Positions 9,547-18,098 of a stretch of DNA of 64,000 nucleotides are shown one piece after another. This stretch comes from Streptomyces hygroscopicus. Lineage in GTDB: Bacteria; Actinomycetota; Actinomycetes; Streptomycetales; Streptomycetaceae. The stretch spans positions 11,904,001 to 11,968,000 of the forward strand of contig CP018627.1 of NCBI GenBank assembly GCA_002021875.1, read 5' to 3'. The notes below the pieces were generated by a model, which made no database searches, was not told the DNA's origin, and was given only the letters and a program-made list of their open reading frames with translations. How positions within the stretch are numbered: position 1 is the first letter of the stretch; each line of letters opens with the position of its first letter. Made by a program: the position numbers and the translations under genes.

Positions 9547-10262
9547 TGATCCGGGACACTCTTCTTCTGCGCTGCGAGTGTTTGGTCGTTGCGGAACCGC
9601 TGTCGTGTCTCCAGGGGTGTGAGGTACCCGAACACTGGATGCTTGCGCAGGCGGCGCCGGTTATAGAACGTCTCGATGAACGCGAAGACATCGGCGCGGG
9701 CGGTGGCCCGGTCCGGCCATACCCGGGTGCCGATCTCTTCCTTGAGCACGGCCCAGAAGCTTTCGGCTGCGGCGTTGTCAAAGCAGGAGCCAGTCCGGCC
9801 CGTGCTCTGGCGAAGCCCCAACCTGTCTGTCCCGGCGCGGAATTGAGCTGAGGTGTATTCGCTTCCGCGGTCGCTGTGCGTGATACAGCCGGATTCCAGG
9901 CTGCCGCGGCCGTGGGCCATCCGCAGAGCGTCCACTACCAGCTCGGCGCGGTGGTGGCCGGCCATGGCGTAGCCGACGACCTCGCGGGTGGCCAGGTCCA
10001 GCCAACAGGCCAGATACAGCCGGCCCTCACGCGTGGGCAGGTAGGTGATGTCCCCGACCAGCCGGGTGCCGGGGCGGGTGGCGGTGAAGTCCCGGCCGAT
10101 CAGGTCGGGCGCCGGCCCGGCCTGCCGGACCGGGTCGGCGAGCGGCGTCTTCGGCGTGTGACACCAGTGATCCCCTGTTCACGGATGATCCGCTCCCCCC
10201 GCTTGCGGTTGACCGGCCGGCCCAGTCGCCGCAGCGCGGCGTGCACCCGCGGAACACCTTAG
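9547..10262 (-). pseudogene. IS3-family transposase OrfB remnant
   Basis: The minus strand encodes the integrase core of an IS3-type transposase: GDITYLPT, then THSDRGSEYTS and NAAAESFWAVLKEE, the D-D-E regions. The N-terminal part (ALRRLGRPVNRKRGERIIRE) is in another frame; a single-base loss near 10165 separates it from the core, so no active protein is made. The OrfA partner is missing on this side. TGATCCGGGACACT at 9547 looks like the terminal repeat at the 3' end of the element. The coding frame reads on past this end into flanking DNA as far as 9387. Confidence 0.8.
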
Positions 10263-10269
10263 ACGTGGG

Positions 10270-10455
10270 GCTTCCCCTTGATCGTGGACACCTGGAGACT
10301 GCGCCCTGAGGTTTCAGAGGAAGTAGCACCAGGCGGGAAGTAATTACACGAAGCGGTACACCGAGGAGTTCAAGCGGGACGCCGTCGCTCTCGTCGATTC
10401 CACAGGCCGGACGGTCACCGAGGTTGCCCGGGAACTCGGGGTCAGCCCGGAGTGT
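10270..10455 (+). pseudogene. IS3-family OrfA 5' fragment
   Basis: A terminal-repeat-like TGATCGTGGACACCTGG at about 10278 is followed by a plus-strand frame reading KRYTEEFKRDAVALVDSTGR and then TVTEVARELGVSPE, the helix-turn-helix start of IS3 OrfA proteins. It stops abruptly at about 10455, where the sequence becomes a different transposase remnant. It is oriented opposite to the preceding OrfB piece, so it comes from a separate insertion. Confidence 0.72.
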
Positions 10456-10740
10456 GGACAGCACCGGCCGCGGCGCGATCCGGATCCGCTTCGCGACCAC
10501 TACCTGCGCCCTTGCTCTGTGCGTGACCAGTGCACCCGATCCACTCAGTGCGGGCGGCGGTTGACCGTTCGCCCTCAAGGTCAGGACGCCAACTTGGAAC
10601 GCGTACGCGCCGAGCAGGGCACGGACGAGTGGAAGGACTATTGCGCAGTCCGCGCCGGGGTGGAAGGCCCGACTTACCGTCCGGGCGTCGGCCGACACCG
10701 CCTCCCCACCACCGCGAAGGTGGCGTCGCCTCCCACCACG
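10456..10740 (+). pseudogene. IS1182-family transposase C-terminal fragment
   Basis: The plus strand reads CSVRDQCTRSTQCGRRLTVR, then EQGTDEWKDYCAVRAGVEGP, the zinc-like cysteine block and the R-A-G-V-E-G end of IS1182-type transposases. Both ends are missing and the frame degrades after 10690. A longer open frame on this strand that continues to 12192 is only the antisense of the monooxygenase gene. Confidence 0.65.
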
Positions 10741-10758
10741 GCGTCAGTCAGCGCTGTG

Positions 10759-12141
10759 TCACGGCGACGGAACCTCCCGGAAAGCCGCGGCGGGATGGGT
10801 GTCGGCCACCCGGTCTCCGGCGCCGAGCAGGCGGCGGCGGTGGCTGCCCGGCTCGTACGCGGTGCGGTACAGGCCCCGGCGTTGCAGGACCGGGACGACG
10901 GACTCGATGAACTCGGTGAAGTCGTCAGGAGTGACGAACTCGTGCAGGTTGAAGCCGTCCACCCCGGTCGTCTCCGCGATCCGGCTGATGCCGTCGGCGA
11001 CCTGGGCGGGAGTGCCGACCACCGTCTCCGAGTACGGACTGAGGTCGGTCAGGCGGCGAACGACATCCTCCACCCGGTCGGGGGTCTGCTTCTCCCGGGT
11101 GAACCGGGCGGCCTCCGACTGGGAGTGCTCGCCCGGCGCGGGGCTGAGCCGTTCCTGCCCGGAGGCGGTGGAGAGGTCGATGCCGCTGGCCCCGCCGAAG
11201 CCGGCCAGGGCGCCTTCGCGCGACTGGGAACGCCGCACCAGGTCCGCCTTGTGCTGCGCCTCCTCCTCGGTCCGGCCGATGACCACCGACAGGTCGGTGA
11301 CCACACGCAGGTCGTCGCGACGGCGCCCCGCGGCCTCGGTGGCGTCACGGATCGCGGTGACCGACGCGGCCAGGGCGTCGGGGTTGGTGCCGTTCACGAA
11401 GACGGCTTCGGCATGGCGGCCGGCGAAGGCACGCCCCCGCTCGGAGGTCCCGGCCTGGTAGATCACCGGGGTGCGTTGCGGCGACGGCGGCACCAGCGAG
11501 GGGCCCTGCACGTCGAACAACTGCCCGTGGTGGTTGATGCGCCGGACCTTGGCCGGGTCGGCGTAGACGGTGTTCTCCTTGTCGTAGAGCACCGCGTCGT
11601 CGAGCCAGCTCCCCTCCCAGAGCTTGTAGGAGACCTCCAGGAACTCCTCCGCGCGGGCGTAGCGCACCGCGTGCCCCGGCATCTCGGAGAGGCCGAAGTT
11701 GCGTGCGGCGTTCGGCAGGTAGGAAGTCACGACGTTCCAGCCGATACGGCCACCGGTGAGGTGGTCGAGACTCGCGAACCGACGCGCGTGGGCGAACGGG
11801 TGCTCGTAGGTGGTCGAGACGGTGACGGCGAACCCGAGGTGCCGGGTCACGGCGGCCATGGCCGGGATGACGGTCACCGGGTCCAGCAGCGGGAAGTCGA
11901 CGGCGTTGCGGACCGCGGGGTCGGGGGACTGCCGATAGATGTCGTAGAGCCCGAGCACGTCCGCGAAGAACACCGCGTCGAAAAGGCCTTCCTCGAACAG
12001 GCGGGCGCGGTCCAGCCAGAATGCGAGGTCGGTGAAACCTTCCCGTCGGCTACGGGGGTGGGTCCATGTGCCGTGCGCGTAGTAGCCGACGCCGGTCATC
12101 TCGAATGCGTTGAAGATCAGAGGGCGGTCGCGTTCCGGAAT
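10759..12141 (-). CDS. FMN-dependent NtaA/SnaA/DszA-family monooxygenase
   Basis: This luciferase-like (TIM-barrel) flavin monooxygenase shows the family signature ARRFASLDHLTGGRIGWNVV near residue 120, the substrate/flavin region, and PVIYQAGTSERGR around residue 230. Relatives cleave C-S or C-N bonds using FMNH2 from a separate reductase: DszA, NtaA, DmoA and alkanesulfonate-type enzymes. Homology clearly begins upstream of the first ATG (12099): RPLIFNAFEM is in frame. The best-placed start is an ATT at 12141-12139, with AAGGAG six bases before it and the upstream permease stop 16 bases away, giving 460 residues; ATT starts are rare. It is the last gene of an ABC-transporter operon headed by a cysteine leader peptide, so it probably releases sulfur from the imported compound. 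Confidence 0.85.
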   Translation of the reverse strand: MPERDRPLIFNAFEMTGVGYYAHGTWTHPRSRREGFTDLAFWLDRARLFEEGLFDAVFFADVLGLYDIYRQSPDPAVRNAVDFPLLDPVTVIPAMAAVTRHLGFAVTVSTTYEHPFAHARRFASLDHLTGGRIGWNVVTSYLPNAARNFGLSEMPGHAVRYARAEEFLEVSYKLWEGSWLDDAVLYDKENTVYADPAKVRRINHHGQLFDVQGPSLVPPSPQRTPVIYQAGTSERGRAFAGRHAEAVFVNGTNPDALAASVTAIRDATEAAGRRRDDLRVVTDLSVVIGRTEEEAQHKADLVRRSQSREGALAGFGGASGIDLSTASGQERLSPAPGEHSQSEAARFTREKQTPDRVEDVVRRLTDLSPYSETVVGTPAQVADGISRIAETTGVDGFNLHEFVTPDDFTEFIESVVPVLQRRGLYRTAYEPGSHRRRLLGAGDRVADTHPAAAFREVPSP

Positions 12142-12157
12142 GGTCTGCTCCTTGAGA

Positions 12158-12994
12158 TTATCGAATACCGCTGGTGGCGGACGAGGCGATGAGCCGGCGC
12201 TGGGTGAACAGCAGCAGGATCGCCGGAATGACGATGAGGACGAGGACCTCGGCGAACGCCTGCTGCGTATTGGACGAAAGAGGCCCGAAGTTCGACGCGA
12301 TCGCCACGCTCGCCGTGGCGTTGTCGTTGTCGGAGATGATCAGGAGCGGCCACAGGTAGGAGTCCCACTGTGACACGAAGAGGATCATTCCGGAACCGAT
12401 CAGCGCCGGGCGGCACAGGGGGAGATAAAGGTGCCAGAACCGGCGCAGATGTCCGGCGCCGTCCATGTACTGCGCCTCGGCCAGCTCCAGTGGAACACCC
12501 AGGAAGGCCTGGCGCAGGTTGAACACCGCCAGCCCGTTGCCGAGCGCGGGCAGGATCAGCGCGGGCAGCCCGTTGGAGAGGCCGAGGTCGGAGAAGACCG
12601 ACACCAGCGGGACCGCCAGCGTTTCGAACGGCAGCAAAAAGCTGCCGACCACCACCGCGAACAGCACCTTGGAAAGCCGGGTCCGCACCGCGACGAACCC
12701 GTACGCGGCGAGAGACGACACGACCAGCCCGCCCACGACGGTGCTGACCGCCGCCGTGAGTGAGATGCCGACGGCGCGCAGGTAGCCATCCTCGATCGCC
12801 GACCGGAAACCGTCCAGCGAGAAGGACTGGGGGATCAGGGTGTCGAGGACCGACGTGCTGCTGAGCGCCTCGGTCGGGTCCCGGAACGCCGCGACGACCA
12901 GCCACCAGATCGGGATGAGGAAGACGAACCCGCTGAGTGCTCCGAGCGCGGTCAGGCCGAGCCGCCGTACCCGTGTCTGCGCCTTGGCCGTCAT
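12158..12994 (-). CDS. Carbohydrate-type ABC transporter permease (MalG-like)
   Basis: A 278-residue membrane protein with six hydrophobic segments and an EAA loop ELAEAQYMDGAGHLRRFWHL near residue 190. It belongs to the MalG/UgpE group that imports sugars and glycerol-phosphate-like compounds. It overlaps the upstream permease by four bases (ATGA), and 16 bases separate it from the monooxygenase start. Pairing a sugar-class permease with a sulfur-type monooxygenase is unusual and suggests that the substrate is a sugar-like organosulfur molecule. No ATPase is encoded here. Confidence 0.88.
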   Translation of the reverse strand: MTAKAQTRVRRLGLTALGALSGFVFLIPIWWLVVAAFRDPTEALSSTSVLDTLIPQSFSLDGFRSAIEDGYLRAVGISLTAAVSTVVGGLVVSSLAAYGFVAVRTRLSKVLFAVVVGSFLLPFETLAVPLVSVFSDLGLSNGLPALILPALGNGLAVFNLRQAFLGVPLELAEAQYMDGAGHLRRFWHLYLPLCRPALIGSGMILFVSQWDSYLWPLLIISDNDNATASVAIASNFGPLSSNTQQAFAEVLVLIVIPAILLLFTQRRLIASSATSGIR

Positions 12995-13878
12995 TCCCGC
13001 TCCCCGAGTAGGGCGAACTGCACGGCGACCGTGGTGCCGAGCAGCACCAGCAGCACCACCATCTGGGCCATGGCCTGCTGTTGGTTGGAGTAGACCGTCG
13101 CGGTGCGGACGGTGTCGAACATCAGGGTCGATGTCGCTTCCAAGGGACCGCCGTTGGTGAGCACCTGGATCGGGGCATAGATCTGGAACACCCAGACCGT
13201 GTTGGCGACCAGGACGAAGAGCAGCGGCCGGCGCAGCAGCGGCAGAACCACGGAGCGGAACTCCCGCCAGGGTGTCGCTCCGTCCACCCGCGCGGCGTCG
13301 AGAATCTCACGCGGGATGTCCAGGAGGCCGGCGATGAGGAAGACCATCCAGTAGCCGACACCGCCCCAGGCGGTGATCAACGCGATCGTCGGCAGGGCCT
13401 GCGCCGCAGAGCTGTAGAAGCCCTGAGCGGGCAGACCGATCGCCTCCAGCGTCTTGTTGACCACTCCGGTGGGCTTCAGAGCCACCCCCCACATGACCGT
13501 CAGCCCGAGGCTGGGGATGGCGCTGGGCAGGAACGCCACGGTGCGCCACAGCCCCCGCATGGGCATCGTGCGGGTGTAGAGCCAGGCCAGGTAGAGCGAG
13601 CCCACCACGATGACGGGACTCGCCAGGACGACGAACCACATCGTCACACCGAGCACGTGCCAGAACGCGGCGCTGGTGAACAGCCGCCGGAAGTTGGCCC
13701 ACCCCACGAAGGACCACGAGTCGCCGTCGAACGGATCGACCTTCTCGAACGACGCGAACAGCGAGAGACCCTCGGGAGCGAGCCTGGTGAGGACCAGCAC
13801 GGCCAGGGCTGGACCGGTGAAAGCCAGCAGCACACCGGTCCGGGCCCCACGCCGGATCTGGTGGTTGCGACTGCTCAC
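12991..13878 (-). CDS. Carbohydrate-type ABC transporter permease (MalF-like)
   Basis: A 295-residue permease with a basic N-terminus, six predicted membrane spans and the EAA loop LDAARVDGATPWREFRSVVL around residue 205. It starts at a GTG that overlaps the stop of the binding-protein gene (GTGA) and overlaps the next permease, so the transporter genes are translationally coupled. It forms the channel with the MalG-like partner. The missing ATPase is probably supplied by a shared MsiK-type protein elsewhere. Confidence 0.88.
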   Translation of the reverse strand: MSSRNHQIRRGARTGVLLAFTGPALAVLVLTRLAPEGLSLFASFEKVDPFDGDSWSFVGWANFRRLFTSAAFWHVLGVTMWFVVLASPVIVVGSLYLAWLYTRTMPMRGLWRTVAFLPSAIPSLGLTVMWGVALKPTGVVNKTLEAIGLPAQGFYSSAAQALPTIALITAWGGVGYWMVFLIAGLLDIPREILDAARVDGATPWREFRSVVLPLLRRPLLFVLVANTVWVFQIYAPIQVLTNGGPLEATSTLMFDTVRTATVYSNQQQAMAQMVVLLVLLGTTVAVQFALLGERE

Positions 13879-15218
13879 CTGTACTTCTCCAGGGCCGCGT
13901 CCGCCGTCGACTGCGCCGACTCAAGGGTCTTGGCGACGTCCTCACCGTTGCTGATGGACAGCAGCGCCGAGGTCAGCGCCGAATTCAACTCGTTCCAGCC
14001 GACGGTGGACACCCGCTTCTTGGCGATGCCGTGAGACAGCTGGTAGTTCACGATCTTCTGGGCGCCGGCCGCGCGCGGGTCGCGGAACGCCTCCTGCCGC
14101 CAGTACAGCTTCTTGCCCTCGTTGTTGGCCGGCGGCGAGCTGGTGTCGGTATCGTAGGCGGCCGCTCCGGGCCCCTTGAACACCATCGCCTTGATGAACG
14201 TCAGGGCCGCATCCTCGTTCTTCGACCCCTTGTAGAGGCCCAGGGCCACGCCGCCGGCGTTCGAGACGGCCTTGCCCGCGGCGAACCGCGGCATCGGCGC
14301 GATCCCGTAGTCCAGGTTCTTGTTCTTGTTCAGCTCGGCGATGTCCCAGTCGCCGCCGATGTGGAACGCGGACTTCCCCGAGGCGAACAGGCTCGTGTAG
14401 ACGCTGTTGGCATCACCCTGGGGGCTGACCTTGTCCTTGTAGAGGTCGGCGTACCAGCCGAACGTCTTCACCGCCGCTTCGCTGTCCAGGTTCGGGGTCA
14501 GGTTGTGCGAGCCCTCGGCTCCGTACCCGCCACCGAGCCCCTGGGAAAGGAGCCACTGGTAGTACCAGCTGGCGATGCGCTCCCAGGTGATGCCGTACTC
14601 CGCGCCGGACTTCTGCGCCTTCTTCGCGTCCGCGGTGATCTGCTCCCATGTCGCGGGCTTCGAAGGGTCGGACGACGGCAGGGAGGCACCCGCCCTTTCG
14701 AGGAGTTTCTTGTTGTAGAAGAGAAATGAACTGTCCGACTGTTCCGGCGCGTTGTAGAGCTTTCCGTCGACCGTCGAAGCGGCGAGCGAAGCATCATCCA
14801 GCGCGCCGAATTCACTCTTGAAGACCGGGGTGATATCGCGCAGGTAGCCGGCCGCCACGTAACGGGCCGTCAAGTGCTGATCGACGGTGATGACATCAAC
14901 ATTGCCGGACTTCAGACGAGAAGGCAGCACAGTCTCGAAGTCGGCGAACGGAACCGACTCGTACTTAATCTTGATGTTGGGGTATTCGGCCTCGAACTTC
15001 TTGACGGTCGAGCCTATCTGCACATTGGTATTGGCCGCGTCCAGCCAGGTCACCGTAACCTTATGGTCCGGATTCACCAACTCGGAATACGACGGCAGTG
15101 CGGAGTCGGACGAGGAGTCCTTGGAATCACTTGAGCAGCTAGCCACGGATGCGATCACGCCCGTGACGACAACCATTGCCGTCGCCCGAAAAAAACTTCT
15201 TGACAGCCGATTTGACAT
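13875..15218 (-). CDS. Extracellular solute-binding lipoprotein (family 1)
   Basis: A 447-residue substrate-binding protein of the sugar-binding cluster. The signal peptide is hydrophobic up to the lipobox SVASC (Cys near residue 28), followed by a Ser/Asp-rich linker. The body has the usual family-1 pattern, including FLFYNKKLLERAG near residue 160 and the SAFHIGGDWD region. The ATG at 15218 has GGGAGG four bases upstream and is preferred to the TTG directly before it. It is the first structural gene of the leader-controlled operon. The ligand is not known; the coupled monooxygenase and cysteine leader suggest a sulfur-containing, sugar-like compound. Confidence 0.88.
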   Translation of the reverse strand: MSNRLSRSFFRATAMVVVTGVIASVASCSSDSKDSSSDSALPSYSELVNPDHKVTVTWLDAANTNVQIGSTVKKFEAEYPNIKIKYESVPFADFETVLPSRLKSGNVDVITVDQHLTARYVAAGYLRDITPVFKSEFGALDDASLAASTVDGKLYNAPEQSDSSFLFYNKKLLERAGASLPSSDPSKPATWEQITADAKKAQKSGAEYGITWERIASWYYQWLLSQGLGGGYGAEGSHNLTPNLDSEAAVKTFGWYADLYKDKVSPQGDANSVYTSLFASGKSAFHIGGDWDIAELNKNKNLDYGIAPMPRFAAGKAVSNAGGVALGLYKGSKNEDAALTFIKAMVFKGPGAAAYDTDTSSPPANNEGKKLYWRQEAFRDPRAAGAQKIVNYQLSHGIAKKRVSTVGWNELNSALTSALLSISNGEDVAKTLESAQSTADAALEKYR

Positions 15219-15492
15219 CAAGCCTCCCAGGGATAGCGGATGTTAAGTCCGGACCGGATCTTAGATGTCGATCAGTCCGGTAACATAAGCGGTTTCACCA
15301 TCTGGAATGCCTGACAGTCGGCCGTCGGTCACTCTTGGGAAACGCGAGGTGTGGCGGTGATAACACGGAAAAACGCGGCGCAACTTCCGCACCTATAGCC
15401 GACTTGCGCCCACAGCCGGTGTACGGGTGACCCACGCTGCCCGCAAGGGAATACGGTGCCTTCGACGCGAAGCCGAGCAGGCAGTCCAAAGG

Positions 15493-15520
15493 CCGGTTGG
15501 CCACCAGTGGGGCCGACCGG
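15493..15520 (-). promoter_or_regulatory. Possible attenuator hairpin after the leader peptide
   Basis: CCGGTTGGCC and GGCCGACCGG form a 10-base-pair stem with one wobble pair and an eight-base loop. Read on the minus strand the hairpin is followed by CCTTTGG. It lies about 90 bases after the leader peptide stop and about 275 bases before the binding-protein gene. A GGCCGA-like stretch around 15554 could compete for one arm. This fits a ribosome-stalling attenuator, but the folding was judged only by eye. Confidence 0.4.
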
Positions 15521-15606
15521 ACAGAAGGCAACCACACACGGATCATGTGCCCCGGCCGACGAACGGGTGAGGATTTCCCGGCCAATGGGCAAGCGAAGGT
15601 CCGGCG

Positions 15607-15687
15607 CTAGCGACAGAGCGCGCTGTCGAGCCTCTTGAAGTCCACGTGCCAGCGTCGCACCAGTGGAATGTTCTTCATCATGACCAT
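15607..15687 (-). CDS. Cysteine-attenuation leader peptide of the organosulfur operon
   Basis: A 26-residue reading frame with an ATG at 15687 and a G-rich ribosome site (GGGGGG) just upstream. It ends in ALCR after the block RRWHVDFKRLDS. The pattern H-V-D-(L/F)-x-R-x-x-(S/D)-S/A-A-L-C-R is that of the short actinobacterial leader peptides found before sulfate, thiosulfate and sulfonate uptake genes, where ribosome stalling at the late Cys codon senses cysteine shortage. It is transcribed toward the binding protein / permeases / monooxygenase operon, 388 bases upstream of its first gene. A TTGACG hexamer about 20 bases before the G run may belong to the promoter. This peptide is the strongest evidence that the operon serves sulfur acquisition. 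Confidence 0.82.
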   Translation of the reverse strand: MVMMKNIPLVRRWHVDFKRLDSALCR

Positions 15688-16337
15688 GAAGCTAACCCCC
15701 CACAATTAATCACGTCAACAGACGCCGAGTTGGCCCCTACTTTCTTAACAATGGCGCAACAACACACCTCCCGGTGCCCATTCGACTCCGGAGCGTCACG
15801 AAGTGTGCCGAAATAAACGAAGAAGAGGCCGCCGCACCACGTCACACCGACATGCCCCCGACCTGCCGAGGACCGTCCACCGGCAAAAGCGTGCCGGTTC
15901 TACGCCAATTCCCGCGGCGGTACCGGTCCGCGACCGGTACCCGCAGAGTTGTCGGACGGCATGCTCCGTGCGCGTCCTCGTCGCCTCGTGCGGTCGCCGT
16001 CGAAGCCGGGACCGCTCTCGACGTCACCGTTCAGGCCGATATATTCTCGATCTGCTCGCCGACTTGCGCGAGCAGGCGGGCCCGACCCTCGTCGAGGTCT
16101 TCCACGATCTCGGCTCCGCAGCCAGGACCGACGACCGTGTCGCCGCGCCATGCCAGGGTGAGCTGGCCGGGACCGGCGCGGCCCGCGAAGTCGTCGACCA
16201 CCCCGCGCACGCTTGCGGCCGCCCCCGCCCGGGGCCGCCGCCCCACGCCGTGAGCGGTACCCGCCGACCGGGCCCAGTGCGAGGCCCCCCGCGTCCTTGC
16301 CCTGCCGTACGCCTGACGAATCACAGAGAGGACACCC
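15688..16337. other. Divergent intergenic region, no clear gene
   Basis: About 650 bases separate the leader peptide from the second monooxygenase. It must hold two divergent promoters. A GC-rich minus-strand open frame around 16031-16260 (with QLTLAWRGDTVVGPGCGAEI) looks coding-like in composition, but I recognise no family and no convincing start, so I do not call it a gene. I find no second leader peptide in front of the plus-strand monooxygenase. Confidence 0.45.
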
Positions 16338-17666
16338 ATGTCCCGCACGCTCCACCTGGCCCTGCACCCGTACGGTGTCGGTGGCCCCGCCCAGCACGGT
16401 CTGTGGAAGGACCCGCGCATCGCGAAGAACATCAGTACCGACATCCGCTACTACATCCGGCAGGCGCAGGCGGCCGAACACGGCCTCTTCGACGCCCTAT
16501 TCACGGCCGACAGCCAGTTCGTCAGCGCCGGCTTCCCGTCGCACTACCTCAACCGGCTGGAACCGTTGACCATGCTGTCGGCCGTCGCCACCCACACCCG
16601 GCACCTCGGCCTGGTCGCCACGGCGAGTTCGACGTACAACTCGCCCTTCAACCTCGCGCGCCGGTTCGCCTCCCTGGACCACATCAGCGGGGGCCGCGCC
16701 GGCTGGAACGTCGTCACGGGCGTCGACAGCGGGACCTCCCGCAACTTCGGGCTTGACGAGCACCTTGACTACACCACCCGTTACAGCCGCGCCCTGGAGT
16801 GCGTCGAGGTCGCCCGCGGCCTGTGGGACTCCTACGAGGACGACGCCTTCCCGGCCGACGTGGAGCACGACATCTTCCTCGACCCGTCCAAGCTGCACCA
16901 GCTCAACCACGAGGGCGAGCACTTCAAGGTGGCGGGCCCGCTCAACATCTCGCGCTCCCCGCAGGGTCAGCCGGTCATCTTCCAGGCCGGAGTGTCCGAG
17001 GAGGGCCGTGACCTGGCCGCCCGGGTCGCCGAGGGCATCTACGCGCCGGGCGACACCTCACTGGAGCAGGCCCAGGAGTACTACGCGGACGTCAAGAGGC
17101 GCGCCGTGTCCTACGGCCGCAATCCCGAGCACATCAAGATCCTCATCCATGGCGATCCCATCGTCGCCGCCACCGACGAAGCCGCCCTGCGCCGCGAGCG
17201 GGAAATCTTCGAGGAGGACCACGACTTCGACCGCAGCCTCGCCCTCCTGGGCCGCTCCTTCGGCGCCTACGACTTCAGCACGCACGACCTGGACGCCCCG
17301 TTCCCGGACGTCGCCCACCTCGCCGAGAAGGGCGGCCGCACCGGCGCTGTCAAGCTCATCGCCCGCGCCAAGGCCCAGAACCTCACCCTGCGTCAGGTTG
17401 TGGAGACCGTCTCGGAGCTCCGCCGTTCGCCGTTCGTCGGCGCGCCGCAGACGGTGGCCGACGCCATCGAGCGGTGGTTCGACGCCAAGGCCTTCGACGG
17501 GATCGTCCTCGCTTTCCGCGTCGAGGACGAGCTCAACCTGTTCGTGGACGGCGTCGTCTCGATCCTGCAGAAGCGAGGCCTGTTCCGCACCGAGTACACG
17601 GCGGACACCCTGCGCGGCCACCTCGGCCTGCCCGTCCCCGCCAACCGCTGGACCACGGGTACCTGA
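16338..17666 (+). CDS. FMN-dependent NtaA/SnaA/DszA-family monooxygenase, second copy
   Basis: A 442-residue luciferase-like flavin monooxygenase, divergent from the leader-controlled operon. It shares with the 10.8-12.1 kb enzyme the block ARRFASLDHISGGRAGWNVV (about residue 115) and PVIFQAGVSEEGRDLAA (about residue 215), with the usual family length. The two proteins are clearly paralogous but differ through most of their length, so they probably act on different substrates or on successive steps, as DszA and DszC-type partners do. The start has AGAGAGGA before the ATG. Reduced FMN could come from the reductase at 22.9 kb, though that gene sits with another monooxygenase. Confidence 0.9.
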   Translation: MSRTLHLALHPYGVGGPAQHGLWKDPRIAKNISTDIRYYIRQAQAAEHGLFDALFTADSQFVSAGFPSHYLNRLEPLTMLSAVATHTRHLGLVATASSTYNSPFNLARRFASLDHISGGRAGWNVVTGVDSGTSRNFGLDEHLDYTTRYSRALECVEVARGLWDSYEDDAFPADVEHDIFLDPSKLHQLNHEGEHFKVAGPLNISRSPQGQPVIFQAGVSEEGRDLAARVAEGIYAPGDTSLEQAQEYYADVKRRAVSYGRNPEHIKILIHGDPIVAATDEAALRREREIFEEDHDFDRSLALLGRSFGAYDFSTHDLDAPFPDVAHLAEKGGRTGAVKLIARAKAQNLTLRQVVETVSELRRSPFVGAPQTVADAIERWFDAKAFDGIVLAFRVEDELNLFVDGVVSILQKRGLFRTEYTADTLRGHLGLPVPANRWTTGT

Positions 17667-17764
17667 GCCAAGCGGGCCCCCGGTGAACCTCCCGTTCGGT
17701 GGAGGAGGTCAGCTCGTGCGGGTCACCGGAGGACTGGCCCGCCCCGCCGTCCTCGGCCACCACG

Positions 17765-18005
17765 GTCCCCGTCCACCGCGCGCCTCGCCCACGTCAGCCT
17801 CGACCACCTGCTGGACGCCTTCACCGAGATCCTCATCCAATGCCACGAGGCCCTGCGTCCCGGCGGCCACGCGGTGATCACCACCCGCCCCTGGCGAGAA
17901 CAGGGAGAGCTCATCGACCTGCCCTCCGCCGTACTCGCCGTAGCGCAAGCCGCCGGCCTCGTCCCCGTCGAGTGCTCCGGACAACCCAGGTGCAGAGCAG
18001 GTGAC
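17765..18005 (+). pseudogene. DNA methyltransferase (N4/N6 type) C-terminal remnant
   Basis: The plus-strand frame reads AHVSLDHLLDAFTEILIQC, then LRPGGHAVITTRPWREQGEL and IDLPSAVLAVAQAAGLVPVE, the end of a site-specific DNA methylase of the type carried by Streptomyces integrative elements. The catalytic N-terminal part is absent and the frame dissolves after 18000. Confidence 0.6.
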
Positions 18006-18098
18006 GCACGGTGCGCGATCCAGGCCGCACGCACACCGGACACGGCCCGCACCTTCCGCTCACGCACCTGCACCGGACGCCACCATGTCCTCGCTGAC

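Noticed and set aside
10519..12192. Long plus-strand open frame of 557 codons
   Set aside because: It is the antisense of the flavin monooxygenase, with no family pattern beyond its first 80 codons, which belong to an IS1182 remnant.
16031..16444. Minus-strand open frame between the two monooxygenase operons
   Set aside because: Composition is coding-like, but no start codon with a ribosome site or family pattern is visible, and its 5' half overlaps the monooxygenase gene.
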